From: CAYJAZ01 sp964371865
Lineage (GTDB): Bacteria > Desulfobacterota > Desulfovibrionia > Desulfovibrionales > Desulfovibrionaceae
Assembly (NCBI GenBank): GCA_964371865.1
Contig: CAYJOR010000005.1
Coordinates: 1-64,000 of the forward strand
Direction of reading: 5' to 3'
DNA length: 64,000 nt
The stretch's first letter is position 1. Every line of letters begins with the position of its first letter. The translations under genes were made by a program, and so were the position numbers. The notes below the pieces were generated by a model. That model was not told where the DNA came from and searched no databases. It saw only the letters and a program-made list of their open reading frames with translations. Below are positions 14,065 to 23,302 of the stretch, piece by piece.

Positions 14065-17000
14065 ATGAAACAAGAAGACCTTGTAAAACTAGCAATAGAT
14101 ACCCAAGATTTCATATGCTATATCAAGGAACTAGAGACTTGTAAAATTCTTTACATGAATAAAGCTGCAAAAAAGTTAACAAACTTAACTGAAAATGATA
14201 ATTATACTGATTATACTTGCCATAAACTTCTGCATGATAGGTCTACACCTTGCGAAGGCTGTAACAATTACGAAATTCTAAAACATAAAAGAAGTATACG
14301 CGAATTTATAAGCGTTCTAGATAATATAGACTATACTTATATCGACTCACTTATGAAAGTCGACGGTAAAGATTTAAAAATTAGCTTCGGCTTTGACGCT
14401 TCTAAACAGAAAAGAATGCTTGAAGATTTTTCACGTAGACTTTCTTTTGAAGAAACCCTCATAAAATGTATACAAACCCTTATTGCAGATGTTGAAGTTG
14501 AAGAAGCTATCGGCAATTTATTATCAATTGTTGGTGAGTTTTATCATGCTGACAGAGCCTTTATTTTCGAGGTTGACCACACTACCAATATTTCAACTAA
14601 TACCTATGAATGGAGTATTGAACCTGAATTTGCAACCATGGACATTGAACCGACCCTAAACCTTGATCCTCAAAGCTTTATGCTAGAACTCTTCAAAAAT
14701 GATGGTCAAATTGCTATATATGATCCGGATACAGAGCTAGATAATACCTCCTCTCTCTATAAAATTTTAAAAAGTACGAACACACAATCAGTTCTTTTAG
14801 TTCCTCTATTTGAGCATGGTATTCTAACCTCTTTTATTGGTGTAGATAATCCTAAACGCATGCAAAAAGATTTAAGTCTTCTTCATTCTGTTGCTATTTT
14901 TGTAGCTGACGACATGAAAAAACGTAAACTTTTCAAACAACTAGAACATTTATCTTACACAGATTTACTCACTGGTTTAGATAACAGAAATAAATATGTA
15001 GCATATTTAGAGCAATTAGACCCTCGTAACCTAAAATCACTGGGCTTTATTCATGCAACTGTGAACGGCCTAAAAAAGATTAATGAGCTTTACGGCGAAC
15101 AGCATGGTGACTTTATACTAAAGCAAGTAGCCATTATATTAAAAGAACACCTCAAAGGAGAACTTTTTAGACTTTCAGGTGATGAATTTATTGCGCTCTG
15201 CCCTGATATAACACAAGAAGAATTTGAAAATCTTATAGCAACTTTAAGAAAAAAAGAAGAAGAAACAAAAGAATTCTCTTTTGCTGTAGGCGGGACATGG
15301 CAAGATAAAAAAATTGATATTCATCAAGGTCTTACACATGCCGGCGAAATTATGTACGCCGAAAAACAAAACTTTTACAAAGCAAAACTCAGCGCAAAAG
15401 TTCAATCACGAGCAAACTCTGTAGAAATCATTTTAGATGAGATACGTTCGGGCTGTTTTTCTATTTATTTACAACCAAAAGTAAACTTAAATACGGGTGA
15501 AATTGCCGGTGCTGAAGCTCTTATCAGAAAGCACAATAATATAGGAAAACTTGTTCCACCTGATAGATTTATCCCTATCTATGAAAATGAAGGCACTATT
15601 AGACATCTAGATTTCTTTGTGCTTGAAGAAGTATGTAAAGTTCAAAAGAAGCTTATTAAAGAAGGTAGACCTCTAAAAATAGCCGTGAATTTTTCACGTG
15701 TTACTTTCATAGCTTATGACTTTGTTGACGAAATTATAAAAACTTGTGCTAAGTATAAAATCCCTCACGATTACGTAAAAATTGAAATCACTGAAAGTAT
15801 TGATAAAATGGATATTGAGTTCTTTAATAAAAAATTAAAAAATCTCAAAGAAGCCGGTTTTGAAATTTCACTCGATGATTTCGGTGCAAAGCACTCAAAC
15901 CTTCTTATGCTTACAACAAATGAATTTAGTGAAGTTAAAATTGATAAAGGTCTTATTGATAATATTGCTACTAGCTCACAAAACCGTACACTTGTAAGAA
16001 ATATTATTCGCCTAATCAAAGAATTAGGCACTTCAACTTGTGTTGCAGAAGGCATAGAAACAAAAGATCAAAAAGAAAGATTACAAGATTTTGGTTGCAA
16101 TTTTGGTCAAGGTTATTATTTCTATCGTCCTATGCCGGTAGACGAATTCTTTCTCACCTATCAGAAAAATGAAAGAGTTGAAAAACTTGAAATATCATCT
16201 GAATCTGAACAGTCAGTAATCAACTATATTCCAAATTCAGAAGAAATGAGCGAAATACTTGATGCTATGCCACTTGCTATGAACTTATGGAATCACAAAA
16301 GAGAAAATATCATGTGTAATCAGCATGCTGTTGAACTTTTTGAATTAGAAGAAAAGAGTGATTATCTGTTGAAATTTTTCCGACTCTCACCTGAAAAACA
16401 ACCGGACGGTCGCCTCTCCAGTGAAGCAGCGCTTTATTATATTAATGAAGCAAGAAACCATGGATTTGTTCGATTTAATTGGTTGCATTGCAAACTAAAT
16501 GGTGAGGAAATTCCTGCTGAAATTTCTCTTCACAGGCTAGATATGAAAGCAGAAGAAGGCGATCAACTCATCGCTGGATTCACAAGAGACTTACGTCCGC
16601 AACTCGCCGGCGATAATAGAACTGCATCAGCAGAAGATTACTTTTTCAACGAAATTTCAAATAGAACACTTTTCCAAAATATAGCGGAACTTTCAGCTGA
16701 ATGGTTCTGGGCTTACAACAATACTACAAAAACAATTCAATTTTTTGGTAAAGGGCGTGAAATTCTTCAGCTCTCTGCTGATAAAATCCCTTTCCCATCA
16801 ACAATTGTTGATTCAGGAATGGTCTATGATGACGATCTTGAAACTTTCCTCAGTTTTTCTGATGCCATGGTAAAAGGTATAAATAAACCTGTAGAAGTTC
16901 GCTTCATTCTGCCGGATGGTAGTGTGCAGTATTTCAAAATTATTTATAAAACTATATATGATACTAACGATAAACCGCTTTTCTCTATTGGCAAAACATA

Positions 17001-18093
17001 TAGCATACATAACCAAAAACATCTTGAGGTTTTATCTCAAACTGATCAACTTACAAGTTGCTTAAATAAAGTAGCAACAGAAAACTATATTCGTAATATT
17101 CTTCAAATTCAACCGGATTTATCACACACTCTCTTTATCTTTGATATTGATAACTTTAAAGCGATTAATGATAACTTAGGTCATCATTTTGGCGATTTAG
17201 TTCTAGCAGAAGTTGCTAAAGAATTGCAAAGTCACTTTAGAGGTGCGGATATTATCGGCAGAATTGGCGGAGATGAATTTGTTATCTTCCTAAAAAATAC
17301 TTCTAACTTAAAGCTTATTGAAGAAAAAGCTAAGCTGATAGGCAAAACACTTCAAAAAACATATACTGATGGAAATAACAAATATAAAATTTCCGGTAGT
17401 ATAGGTATTTCTATTTTCTCACAAGATGCCACCAATTTTGAAGATTTATACATAGCTGCAGATAAGGCTCTCTATCAATCAAAATCAAGAGGTAAAAACT
17501 GCTTTACTTTCTATACAGAAGAACTTAAAGACGGCTCTATGCAGAAACTCACAGCTCTTGAAAACGCTGATAGACTCAGAAACAATTATCTTGATGCTGA
17601 TTTTGAAATGGCTGTTTACGATATTTTGCAAAATGCTAGAGATACAAAAACAGCAATCAATGAAGCTATTCAATATATAGGTAAACATCTATCGGTTGAC
17701 CGCTCTTATATTTTTGAAACGCTGGATTTTGGAAAAACTTATGGTGTCACCTATGAATGGAGTAGCGACAACACGCCTCCACAAAAAGATCATTTACAAA
17801 ACTTCCCTCGTGAGTCACTTGGAGAATTCTTCAACGATTTATGCAAGAATGATGTTGTTTATAGTAACAATATAACCTTAGAAGAATGTAAAGAGCTCTA
17901 CGGTTTAGTAAAAGATCAAGATATAAAATCCTTCCTTTTTGTACAGGCAAAAGGCGTAAACTATCCTAGATTAGTTTTTGGTCTTGACGATTGTAAAATT
18001 GAAAGAAAATGGGGAGAAAAAGAGATAAATAGTATGCGCAATCTTGTAAAAATGCTTTCTATTTTTATGCTTTCAAAAAATTATAACTACTAG
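14065..18093 (+). CDS. Large cyclic-di-GMP signalling protein (PAS-GAF-GGDEF-EAL-PAS-PAS-GGDEF-GAF)
   Basis: This 1342-residue protein has no membrane segment. By eye the order is: a Cys-rich PAS (1-120, with CHKLLHDRSTPCEGC); a GAF-like domain (130-290); GGDEF 1 with SGDEF at 371-375; EAL with EAL at 484-486 plus the ITES and DDFGAKHS motifs; two PAS-like domains (about 725-990); GGDEF 2 with a canonical GGDEF at 1068-1072; and a C-terminal GAF-like domain. The two GAF-like domains share the pattern DRxxIFE...TYEWS, so an internal duplication is likely. It may both make (GGDEF 2) and degrade (EAL) c-di-GMP, with GGDEF 1 possibly regulatory. The start has AAGGAT. Confidence 0.9.
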   Translation: MKQEDLVKLAIDTQDFICYIKELETCKILYMNKAAKKLTNLTENDNYTDYTCHKLLHDRSTPCEGCNNYEILKHKRSIREFISVLDNIDYTYIDSLMKVDGKDLKISFGFDASKQKRMLEDFSRRLSFEETLIKCIQTLIADVEVEEAIGNLLSIVGEFYHADRAFIFEVDHTTNISTNTYEWSIEPEFATMDIEPTLNLDPQSFMLELFKNDGQIAIYDPDTELDNTSSLYKILKSTNTQSVLLVPLFEHGILTSFIGVDNPKRMQKDLSLLHSVAIFVADDMKKRKLFKQLEHLSYTDLLTGLDNRNKYVAYLEQLDPRNLKSLGFIHATVNGLKKINELYGEQHGDFILKQVAIILKEHLKGELFRLSGDEFIALCPDITQEEFENLIATLRKKEEETKEFSFAVGGTWQDKKIDIHQGLTHAGEIMYAEKQNFYKAKLSAKVQSRANSVEIILDEIRSGCFSIYLQPKVNLNTGEIAGAEALIRKHNNIGKLVPPDRFIPIYENEGTIRHLDFFVLEEVCKVQKKLIKEGRPLKIAVNFSRVTFIAYDFVDEIIKTCAKYKIPHDYVKIEITESIDKMDIEFFNKKLKNLKEAGFEISLDDFGAKHSNLLMLTTNEFSEVKIDKGLIDNIATSSQNRTLVRNIIRLIKELGTSTCVAEGIETKDQKERLQDFGCNFGQGYYFYRPMPVDEFFLTYQKNERVEKLEISSESEQSVINYIPNSEEMSEILDAMPLAMNLWNHKRENIMCNQHAVELFELEEKSDYLLKFFRLSPEKQPDGRLSSEAALYYINEARNHGFVRFNWLHCKLNGEEIPAEISLHRLDMKAEEGDQLIAGFTRDLRPQLAGDNRTASAEDYFFNEISNRTLFQNIAELSAEWFWAYNNTTKTIQFFGKGREILQLSADKIPFPSTIVDSGMVYDDDLETFLSFSDAMVKGINKPVEVRFILPDGSVQYFKIIYKTIYDTNDKPLFSIGKTYSIHNQKHLEVLSQTDQLTSCLNKVATENYIRNILQIQPDLSHTLFIFDIDNFKAINDNLGHHFGDLVLAEVAKELQSHFRGADIIGRIGGDEFVIFLKNTSNLKLIEEKAKLIGKTLQKTYTDGNNKYKISGSIGISIFSQDATNFEDLYIAADKALYQSKSRGKNCFTFYTEELKDGSMQKLTALENADRLRNNYLDADFEMAVYDILQNARDTKTAINEAIQYIGKHLSVDRSYIFETLDFGKTYGVTYEWSSDNTPPQKDHLQNFPRESLGEFFNDLCKNDVVYSNNITLEECKELYGLVKDQDIKSFLFVQAKGVNYPRLVFGLDDCKIERKWGEKEINSMRNLVKMLSIFMLSKNYNY

Positions 18094-18520
18094 AGTATGT
18101 TTTTATACAGTGTACTTAATAAAAGTCACTTTTTGTTGAAACTTCCATAAAGATTTTAATTTAGAAACACGCCCTACGAATACATTTTTGAGCAACTGTT
18201 TAACTTAAAATGCTTTCGTAAAATAATTTGTTTTATAGAAATAACAAGTTTTTTCAAAACTCCAAAAAAACAAACCCTCAAAAGTGTTCTAGCATTTGTT
18301 TTCAAAAAATATATTTTAAAAGCATATACATACAGAGTCTAATTATTCTTTATAAATCAAACAATTAGAAATCAAATCCCCTTAAATAGAATAATGAAAC
18401 ATTCTTGACAATATTCTAAGATTTATGATAGCTATGATTTATTGAACACAAAAAAGCAGTAATTTTACACAACTCAGTTTTACTTGTAGGAATAACATTT
18501 AACTTTTTTATGAGGTTGCT
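18094..18520. other. Gene-free AT-rich region upstream of the envelope cluster
   Basis: TTGACA at 18405-18410 is a good -35 element, but no strong -10 lies at 17 bases. No repeat, RNA gene or clear operator is seen. It presumably holds the promoter of the 18521 operon. Confidence 0.35.
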
Positions 18521-20593
18521 ATGAAAAAATTTAAATCTGTTCTCTCCTGCTTTTTGATTTGCTCAGCGAGCTTTCTAAGCCTTGCTGAGCTTTCTTATGC
18601 GCAAGAAAGAACACCTGTGTCAATTGAAGAGGGATCTCCACTTCCTTTAAGAATCCTCACCAGACCACATGCAGTTTTGTATGCTGATGAAACAGGATCA
18701 AAGGTTACTGAAGGTCAACTTCCAGTGTTTAAACCTTATTTTGTGTATACTCGTCCTGGTGGCGAATCACGCGAAACAGGAACAGGTTGGTATGAAGTTG
18801 GTACTGATGACAAAGGTACTGTTGCCGGCTGGATTAAAGCTTCCGATGTTTTTGAATGGAAGCAAACCATGTGTCTAGCATACAGTCACCCAGAAGGACG
18901 TAAGCCCGTACTTATGTTTGAAGACGACTATGAGCTTGATACCCTCCTTAAAGAAATGCCTGATCAGCGTGTTGTTGCTGTTGAAAAACTTTATACAGAT
19001 ATTGATAATGCTGCAACAACTCCTCTCCCAAAAGATTTTCCGGTTATCTCAGTTGAACCAAAACTTGCGGTAGATATCTCTAAACAGTTCTACCTACTCC
19101 CTATATTAGAGCACGAAACCATTCAAATGGAAAGCTACGAAGGGCGTAAACTTCTTTTAGCTGCTGTAACAGCAAATGCAGAAAAAGAAAGAAAAACTAC
19201 AGATATTCGTGAAAATACTGAATATGTTGCAACTGCTACCGCTTCAGAAGATGAAGTAAAACAGTCAAATGCTGGGCTTTTATTCGATATTGTTTGGGTT
19301 ATGGATACCACTCGCAGTATGCAGCCATACATCGAAGAAGTACGTAATATCCTTCAAGAAAGCAGTAAAACTTTGGGTTCAAGTGAAACTCTCAGCAAAC
19401 ACATAGCTTTTGGTGTTTGGGGCTACAGAGATTCTGAATCAATTAAAGATATTGGCTATCAAACAAAGAACTTTACTCCTGAATTGCAACCTATTGACAC
19501 TTTCCTTACAACAATCGCTGAAGTAAAAGAAACCACAACTGACTCAGTTGACGTAAACGAAGACTTATTTGCCGGCGTTCACGATGCTATTACCAAAACA
19601 GCATGGAGAGAAGGCTCACAAAGATTTATCATTGTAGTAGGTGATGCACCTGCGCACGAACTTGGGCATAAATGGAACAGCTCAAATCTTGATGAAAAAA
19701 CTTTACGTACTCTTGCAAATGAAAGTGATGTTACAATCGTAGGTATTCACGTTCGTCCTGAAAGACTCAGAAAAAAATACAACAATCTTGCAAAACGTCA
19801 ATTTGAAGGTTTAACAATGAACCCGGGTATGACGGAAGCACTTACTTGGAGTTTATCTTCAAGTAATCGCGCTAACTTCTCAGCTGACACAAAAAATATC
19901 ACATCAACTCTTGCTAAAAACTTAGAAAGCCGCTTAGTAGCTGCAAATATTATTAAGCCTGAAGAACAAGTTGTGGTTGTTGAAGAAGTGAAGGTTGATA
20001 CATCAGGAACATCAGCAGATGATATTAGACCTGACACATCTCAGCTCGATCAAGCACTAAAAGCTGCGTCAGTAACATGGCTTGGCAGTGCTGCAAATGT
20101 TGAACCACCTAGTGATGTAGAAGCATGGGTTACTGATAAAGATTTAATGGATCCATCAATTCAAGCACTTGATATCCGTCTTCTTATTTCAAAACGTCAA
20201 ATAGATACACTTGCTATCATGCTTAATGATATTATCATGGCAGGTACTGAATCTCAAATGACAAGTGATGACTTCTTCACTTCATTACAAAGTGTTTCAG
20301 CAACCGCATCACGTAACGCAGATCAACTCGCTCAAGCGCAAACATTACAAGATTCCGGCTTAGTTCCTTCATTCCTAGAAGGTTTACCATACGAAAGTCA
20401 AATTATGTCAATGTCAGCTGACCTTTGGGCAAGCCTAGGACCAGATGAGCAAGATCAATTCATTGAAAGTCTTCGTGCAAAAGTTGCTGCTTACCAAAGC
20501 TTAAACGAAACTCCTGATCAGTGGATAGCACTTAACCAAGGTGATGCCGCTGATGATTATGTAACACCTATTCCATTGGATTTATTACCATGA
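18521..20593 (+). CDS. Secreted vWA-domain protein resembling the periplasmic part of PpkA
   Basis: This 690-residue protein has a Sec signal peptide (MKKFKSVLSCFLICSASFLS, cleavage near SYA-QE). Residues 35-120 look SH3-like (GWYEVG...GWIKASDVFEWKQ). A vWA domain follows from about residue 258 with the MIDAS motif DTTRS at 262-266 and VVGDAPAHE further on. The C-terminal 150 residues are helical. Type VI secretion kinases of the PpkA type carry a periplasmic vWA region, and here it is a free secreted protein without kinase or transmembrane anchor. It overlaps the ABC ATPase gene by four bases (ATGA), so they are translationally coupled. The likely role is sensing or scaffolding in the periplasm together with the following transporter. 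Confidence 0.75.
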   Translation: MKKFKSVLSCFLICSASFLSLAELSYAQERTPVSIEEGSPLPLRILTRPHAVLYADETGSKVTEGQLPVFKPYFVYTRPGGESRETGTGWYEVGTDDKGTVAGWIKASDVFEWKQTMCLAYSHPEGRKPVLMFEDDYELDTLLKEMPDQRVVAVEKLYTDIDNAATTPLPKDFPVISVEPKLAVDISKQFYLLPILEHETIQMESYEGRKLLLAAVTANAEKERKTTDIRENTEYVATATASEDEVKQSNAGLLFDIVWVMDTTRSMQPYIEEVRNILQESSKTLGSSETLSKHIAFGVWGYRDSESIKDIGYQTKNFTPELQPIDTFLTTIAEVKETTTDSVDVNEDLFAGVHDAITKTAWREGSQRFIIVVGDAPAHELGHKWNSSNLDEKTLRTLANESDVTIVGIHVRPERLRKKYNNLAKRQFEGLTMNPGMTEALTWSLSSSNRANFSADTKNITSTLAKNLESRLVAANIIKPEEQVVVVEEVKVDTSGTSADDIRPDTSQLDQALKAASVTWLGSAANVEPPSDVEAWVTDKDLMDPSIQALDIRLLISKRQIDTLAIMLNDIIMAGTESQMTSDDFFTSLQSVSATASRNADQLAQAQTLQDSGLVPSFLEGLPYESQIMSMSADLWASLGPDEQDQFIESLRAKVAAYQSLNETPDQWIALNQGDAADDYVTPIPLDLLP

Positions 20594-21333
20594 TTAAACT
20601 TTCCGCAAATAATTTGTCACTCAGAAGAGAAAAAAACGGTGCTGTATTCTGTTTACACGTACCTCATCTAGAGGTGCAATCTGGAAACATTGTAGCCGTT
20701 TTAGGACAAAGCGGTTGCGGAAAATCAACATTATTAGATATTTTGGCGCTTATCTTACGCCCTCATTCAGGTGAGATGAAGATAAGCCGCCAAAATGAAA
20801 ATGAACTCAACCTTATCCAAGCAAGTGCATCTGCGCTTGCAAGGGTAAGGAGCAAAGATTTTGGTTATGTTTTACAATCGGGCGGACTTCTTCCATTTTT
20901 ATCCGTCCGAGACAATATACTTTTACCGGCTCAATTACTTGGACTAAAATCTAGCATAGTAGAAAAAAGGTTTAGAGATTTAACCGAAACACTTGGTATT
21001 TCAAATCAAGTAAATAAAAAACCTCAACATCTTTCAGGCGGTCAAAGGCAAAGAGTTGCAATAGCACGTGCTTTAATTCATAACCCGCCTTTCGTATTGG
21101 CTGATGAGCCAACAGCTGCTGTTGATAGTGCTACAGCTGAAAATATCTGTGAAATTTTCCGAGAAGTTGTTTCTAACAGTGGTTCTGCCGCTATTATTGT
21201 TAGCCACGACCGTGAACTTATTGAAAAATATGTAGATGCAAAAGCTGAATTTGAAGTGAAAACTCATTCAGCAAACGAGGTACACTCCACCCTCCATTGG
21301 CCAAAAAATATTCAGCCTAAGACTTCTTATTAA
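20590..21333 (+). CDS. ABC transporter ATP-binding protein, LolD/TagT-like
   Basis: This 247-residue ATPase has Walker A LGQSGCGKST (about 39-48), a Q-loop region VLQSGGLLPFLSV, the signature LSGGQRQRVAIARAL and Walker B FVLADEPTAAVD. This matches the MacB/LolD family that powers FtsX-type permeases in lipoprotein or envelope handling. It overlaps the vWA gene (ATGA) and is 15 bases from its permease. In TagQRST modules the equivalent subunit is TagT. All catalytic motifs look intact. Confidence 0.9.
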   Translation: MIKLSANNLSLRREKNGAVFCLHVPHLEVQSGNIVAVLGQSGCGKSTLLDILALILRPHSGEMKISRQNENELNLIQASASALARVRSKDFGYVLQSGGLLPFLSVRDNILLPAQLLGLKSSIVEKRFRDLTETLGISNQVNKKPQHLSGGQRQRVAIARALIHNPPFVLADEPTAAVDSATAENICEIFREVVSNSGSAAIIVSHDRELIEKYVDAKAEFEVKTHSANEVHSTLHWPKNIQPKTSY

Positions 21334-21348
21334 TTGGAGTAATAAAGT

Positions 21349-23250
21349 ATGCGACACCTAATTTCTGTAATAAAAATGTCAAATAAAGACTTGTGGCACG
21401 ATGCACGTATGACACTATGCTTAGTGCTTACCGTAGCATCTATAACACTACCTTTATTACTCTTTTTTGGTTTAAAAAACGGCGTCGTTGAAGTTATGCG
21501 CCAGCGTATGATAAACGACCCAAGCTATATGGAAATTATACCACAAGGCACCGCTGTTCTTGATGATGAATGGTTTGAAGAATGGAGTGAAAACGAACAT
21601 ATAGCATTCCTTGTACCTAAAACAAGAGAACTTGGTGTAAACGGTACTTTTCAAAATCTAGACAATTCAGAAGCAAAGTCAATACGTGCCGATATGCAGC
21701 CAACCGGCGATGGAGATTGGTTACTTAAAAGCTATCAAATAAATATACCTCAAGATGATGCTTGCGTACTTAATGCAACACTTGCTGAAAAACTCCAAGC
21801 CACAAAGGGTGATATTATGGAGATTTCAATTTCTCGCCAGAAAAAAGGTGGTGGAATTGAATATGCAAAACGTCAGTTACGAGTAGAAGATATTTTACCT
21901 CCTCAAGCACTCGGTAGAGATATGGCATTTGTTCCCCTCGAACTACTTGAAAAAATGGAAGAGTTTAGAGATGGATTTTCAGTTGAAGAATATGGTTGGC
22001 AAGGTGAAAAAGCGGTTGCCTACCCTGTATTTTACTCTGCTATTCTCTATACAAAAGAAGAAATCGATCCTATCCTAAAAGCTCGTATTCAGCAACGTTC
22101 AGGCTTTGCACATCTTACAAATTTTACTTCAGAAGATAAAAAATACAATATCCCAGAAGGTTGGTATGCTCTTCGCCTTGAAACTGGCTCTCTTCCTGTT
22201 AATCAAGTAAAAATTCAAGAATTGAAAAACTTAATGCGTGGAAAGGAATCTGTTCTTATTACTTTTGCCGGAAAAGGTGATGAGTTTTCACTCACATTTG
22301 TAAATGGTGAAATTGATAAGGATTTAGAGTTGAAATCACTTCCTGCATGGTCTACTGAGGAATGGCAGGGCATCACTTATGACACTATAATGAATGATGA
22401 AAAAAATATCCTCTCAGAAAATGAATGGAATGATTATAAAAAAATTCCGGCGTTTGTATTTGTATCAGAAAATAATGCGGCGCTTTTCCCTGATGGAGTA
22501 ACTGAACTTCTTCTTGAAACAATTCAAGGTGAAAAACTCAATTTTACTACTCGTATCCTTCCAAGTAAATTGATAAATGATGATGAAATTTACGCTCCTA
22601 TAGGTCTTATTGCTCAACTAAATCTTCTTGTTGAGCGCGAACTAAATGCAAGCGAAATACTACATACCGATAATAAGCCAAAAGAATTAATTTTTGAACT
22701 TGGAAGACAAAGCTATTCACGTTTTCGTATGTATGCAAAATCATTAGATGATGTAGCACCGCTTGCAAAAAAACTTGAAGAAACAGGCTTAGTTGTAAAA
22801 ACCAAATCAGCAGAAATTGAAAGAGTACGTATGATGGATCAATACCTCACTCTTATTATTGGAATAATTGCCGGTGCTTCAGTTGTAGGCGGGGTTGTAT
22901 GCTTACTTGCTTCCCTCTACGCTAGTGTTGAAAGAAAAAGACGCTCACTAGCTGTTTTAAGACTTCTTGGAATTAATGGCTTTGCACTTTCAGCATTTCC
23001 GCTCACGGCAGGACTTATTATTACCGGTTTAGGCTTTGCTCTTGCATTAGCGGGTTATCATGTTTTTGCGCATTATATCAACATAACAGCACAAGATTTC
23101 ACTCTCCCTGGTGAAACACTCTGCTCGCTTTCTTATACTCAACAAACATATTCATTTATTCTTGCACTTGCAGCTTCCATAATAGCCGGACTTTCAGCAT
23201 CATTAAGACTTTTGAAAATTGAACCGTCAGAGGGTCTACGTGATGAGTAA
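21349..23250 (+). CDS. ABC transporter permease, FtsX/LolC/TagS-like
   Basis: This 633-residue membrane protein has one N-terminal helix (about 23-43), a large periplasmic domain of about 450 residues, and three C-terminal helices (about 505-615). The cytoplasmic coupling segment ERKRRSLAVLRLLG is typical of the FtsX/MacB permease fold. This topology suits mechanotransmission or lipoprotein extraction rather than solute transport. It follows the ATPase with a TGGAG ribosome binding site. The equivalent of TagS in T6SS-linked TagQRST modules is the best match by context. Confidence 0.85.
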   Translation: MRHLISVIKMSNKDLWHDARMTLCLVLTVASITLPLLLFFGLKNGVVEVMRQRMINDPSYMEIIPQGTAVLDDEWFEEWSENEHIAFLVPKTRELGVNGTFQNLDNSEAKSIRADMQPTGDGDWLLKSYQINIPQDDACVLNATLAEKLQATKGDIMEISISRQKKGGGIEYAKRQLRVEDILPPQALGRDMAFVPLELLEKMEEFRDGFSVEEYGWQGEKAVAYPVFYSAILYTKEEIDPILKARIQQRSGFAHLTNFTSEDKKYNIPEGWYALRLETGSLPVNQVKIQELKNLMRGKESVLITFAGKGDEFSLTFVNGEIDKDLELKSLPAWSTEEWQGITYDTIMNDEKNILSENEWNDYKKIPAFVFVSENNAALFPDGVTELLLETIQGEKLNFTTRILPSKLINDDEIYAPIGLIAQLNLLVERELNASEILHTDNKPKELIFELGRQSYSRFRMYAKSLDDVAPLAKKLEETGLVVKTKSAEIERVRMMDQYLTLIIGIIAGASVVGGVVCLLASLYASVERKRRSLAVLRLLGINGFALSAFPLTAGLIITGLGFALALAGYHVFAHYINITAQDFTLPGETLCSLSYTQQTYSFILALAASIIAGLSASLRLLKIEPSEGLRDE

Positions 23251-23302
23251 CTTTCATCCAAATTGTGGTTAAATATTGTATTGATGATATAAAGGATTAA
23301 AC

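Noticed and set aside
20590..23250. Ordinary LolCDE or MacAB system
   Set aside because: No MacA-type adaptor or second Lol permease is present, and the flanking vWA and SUMF1 genes fit TagQRST context better.
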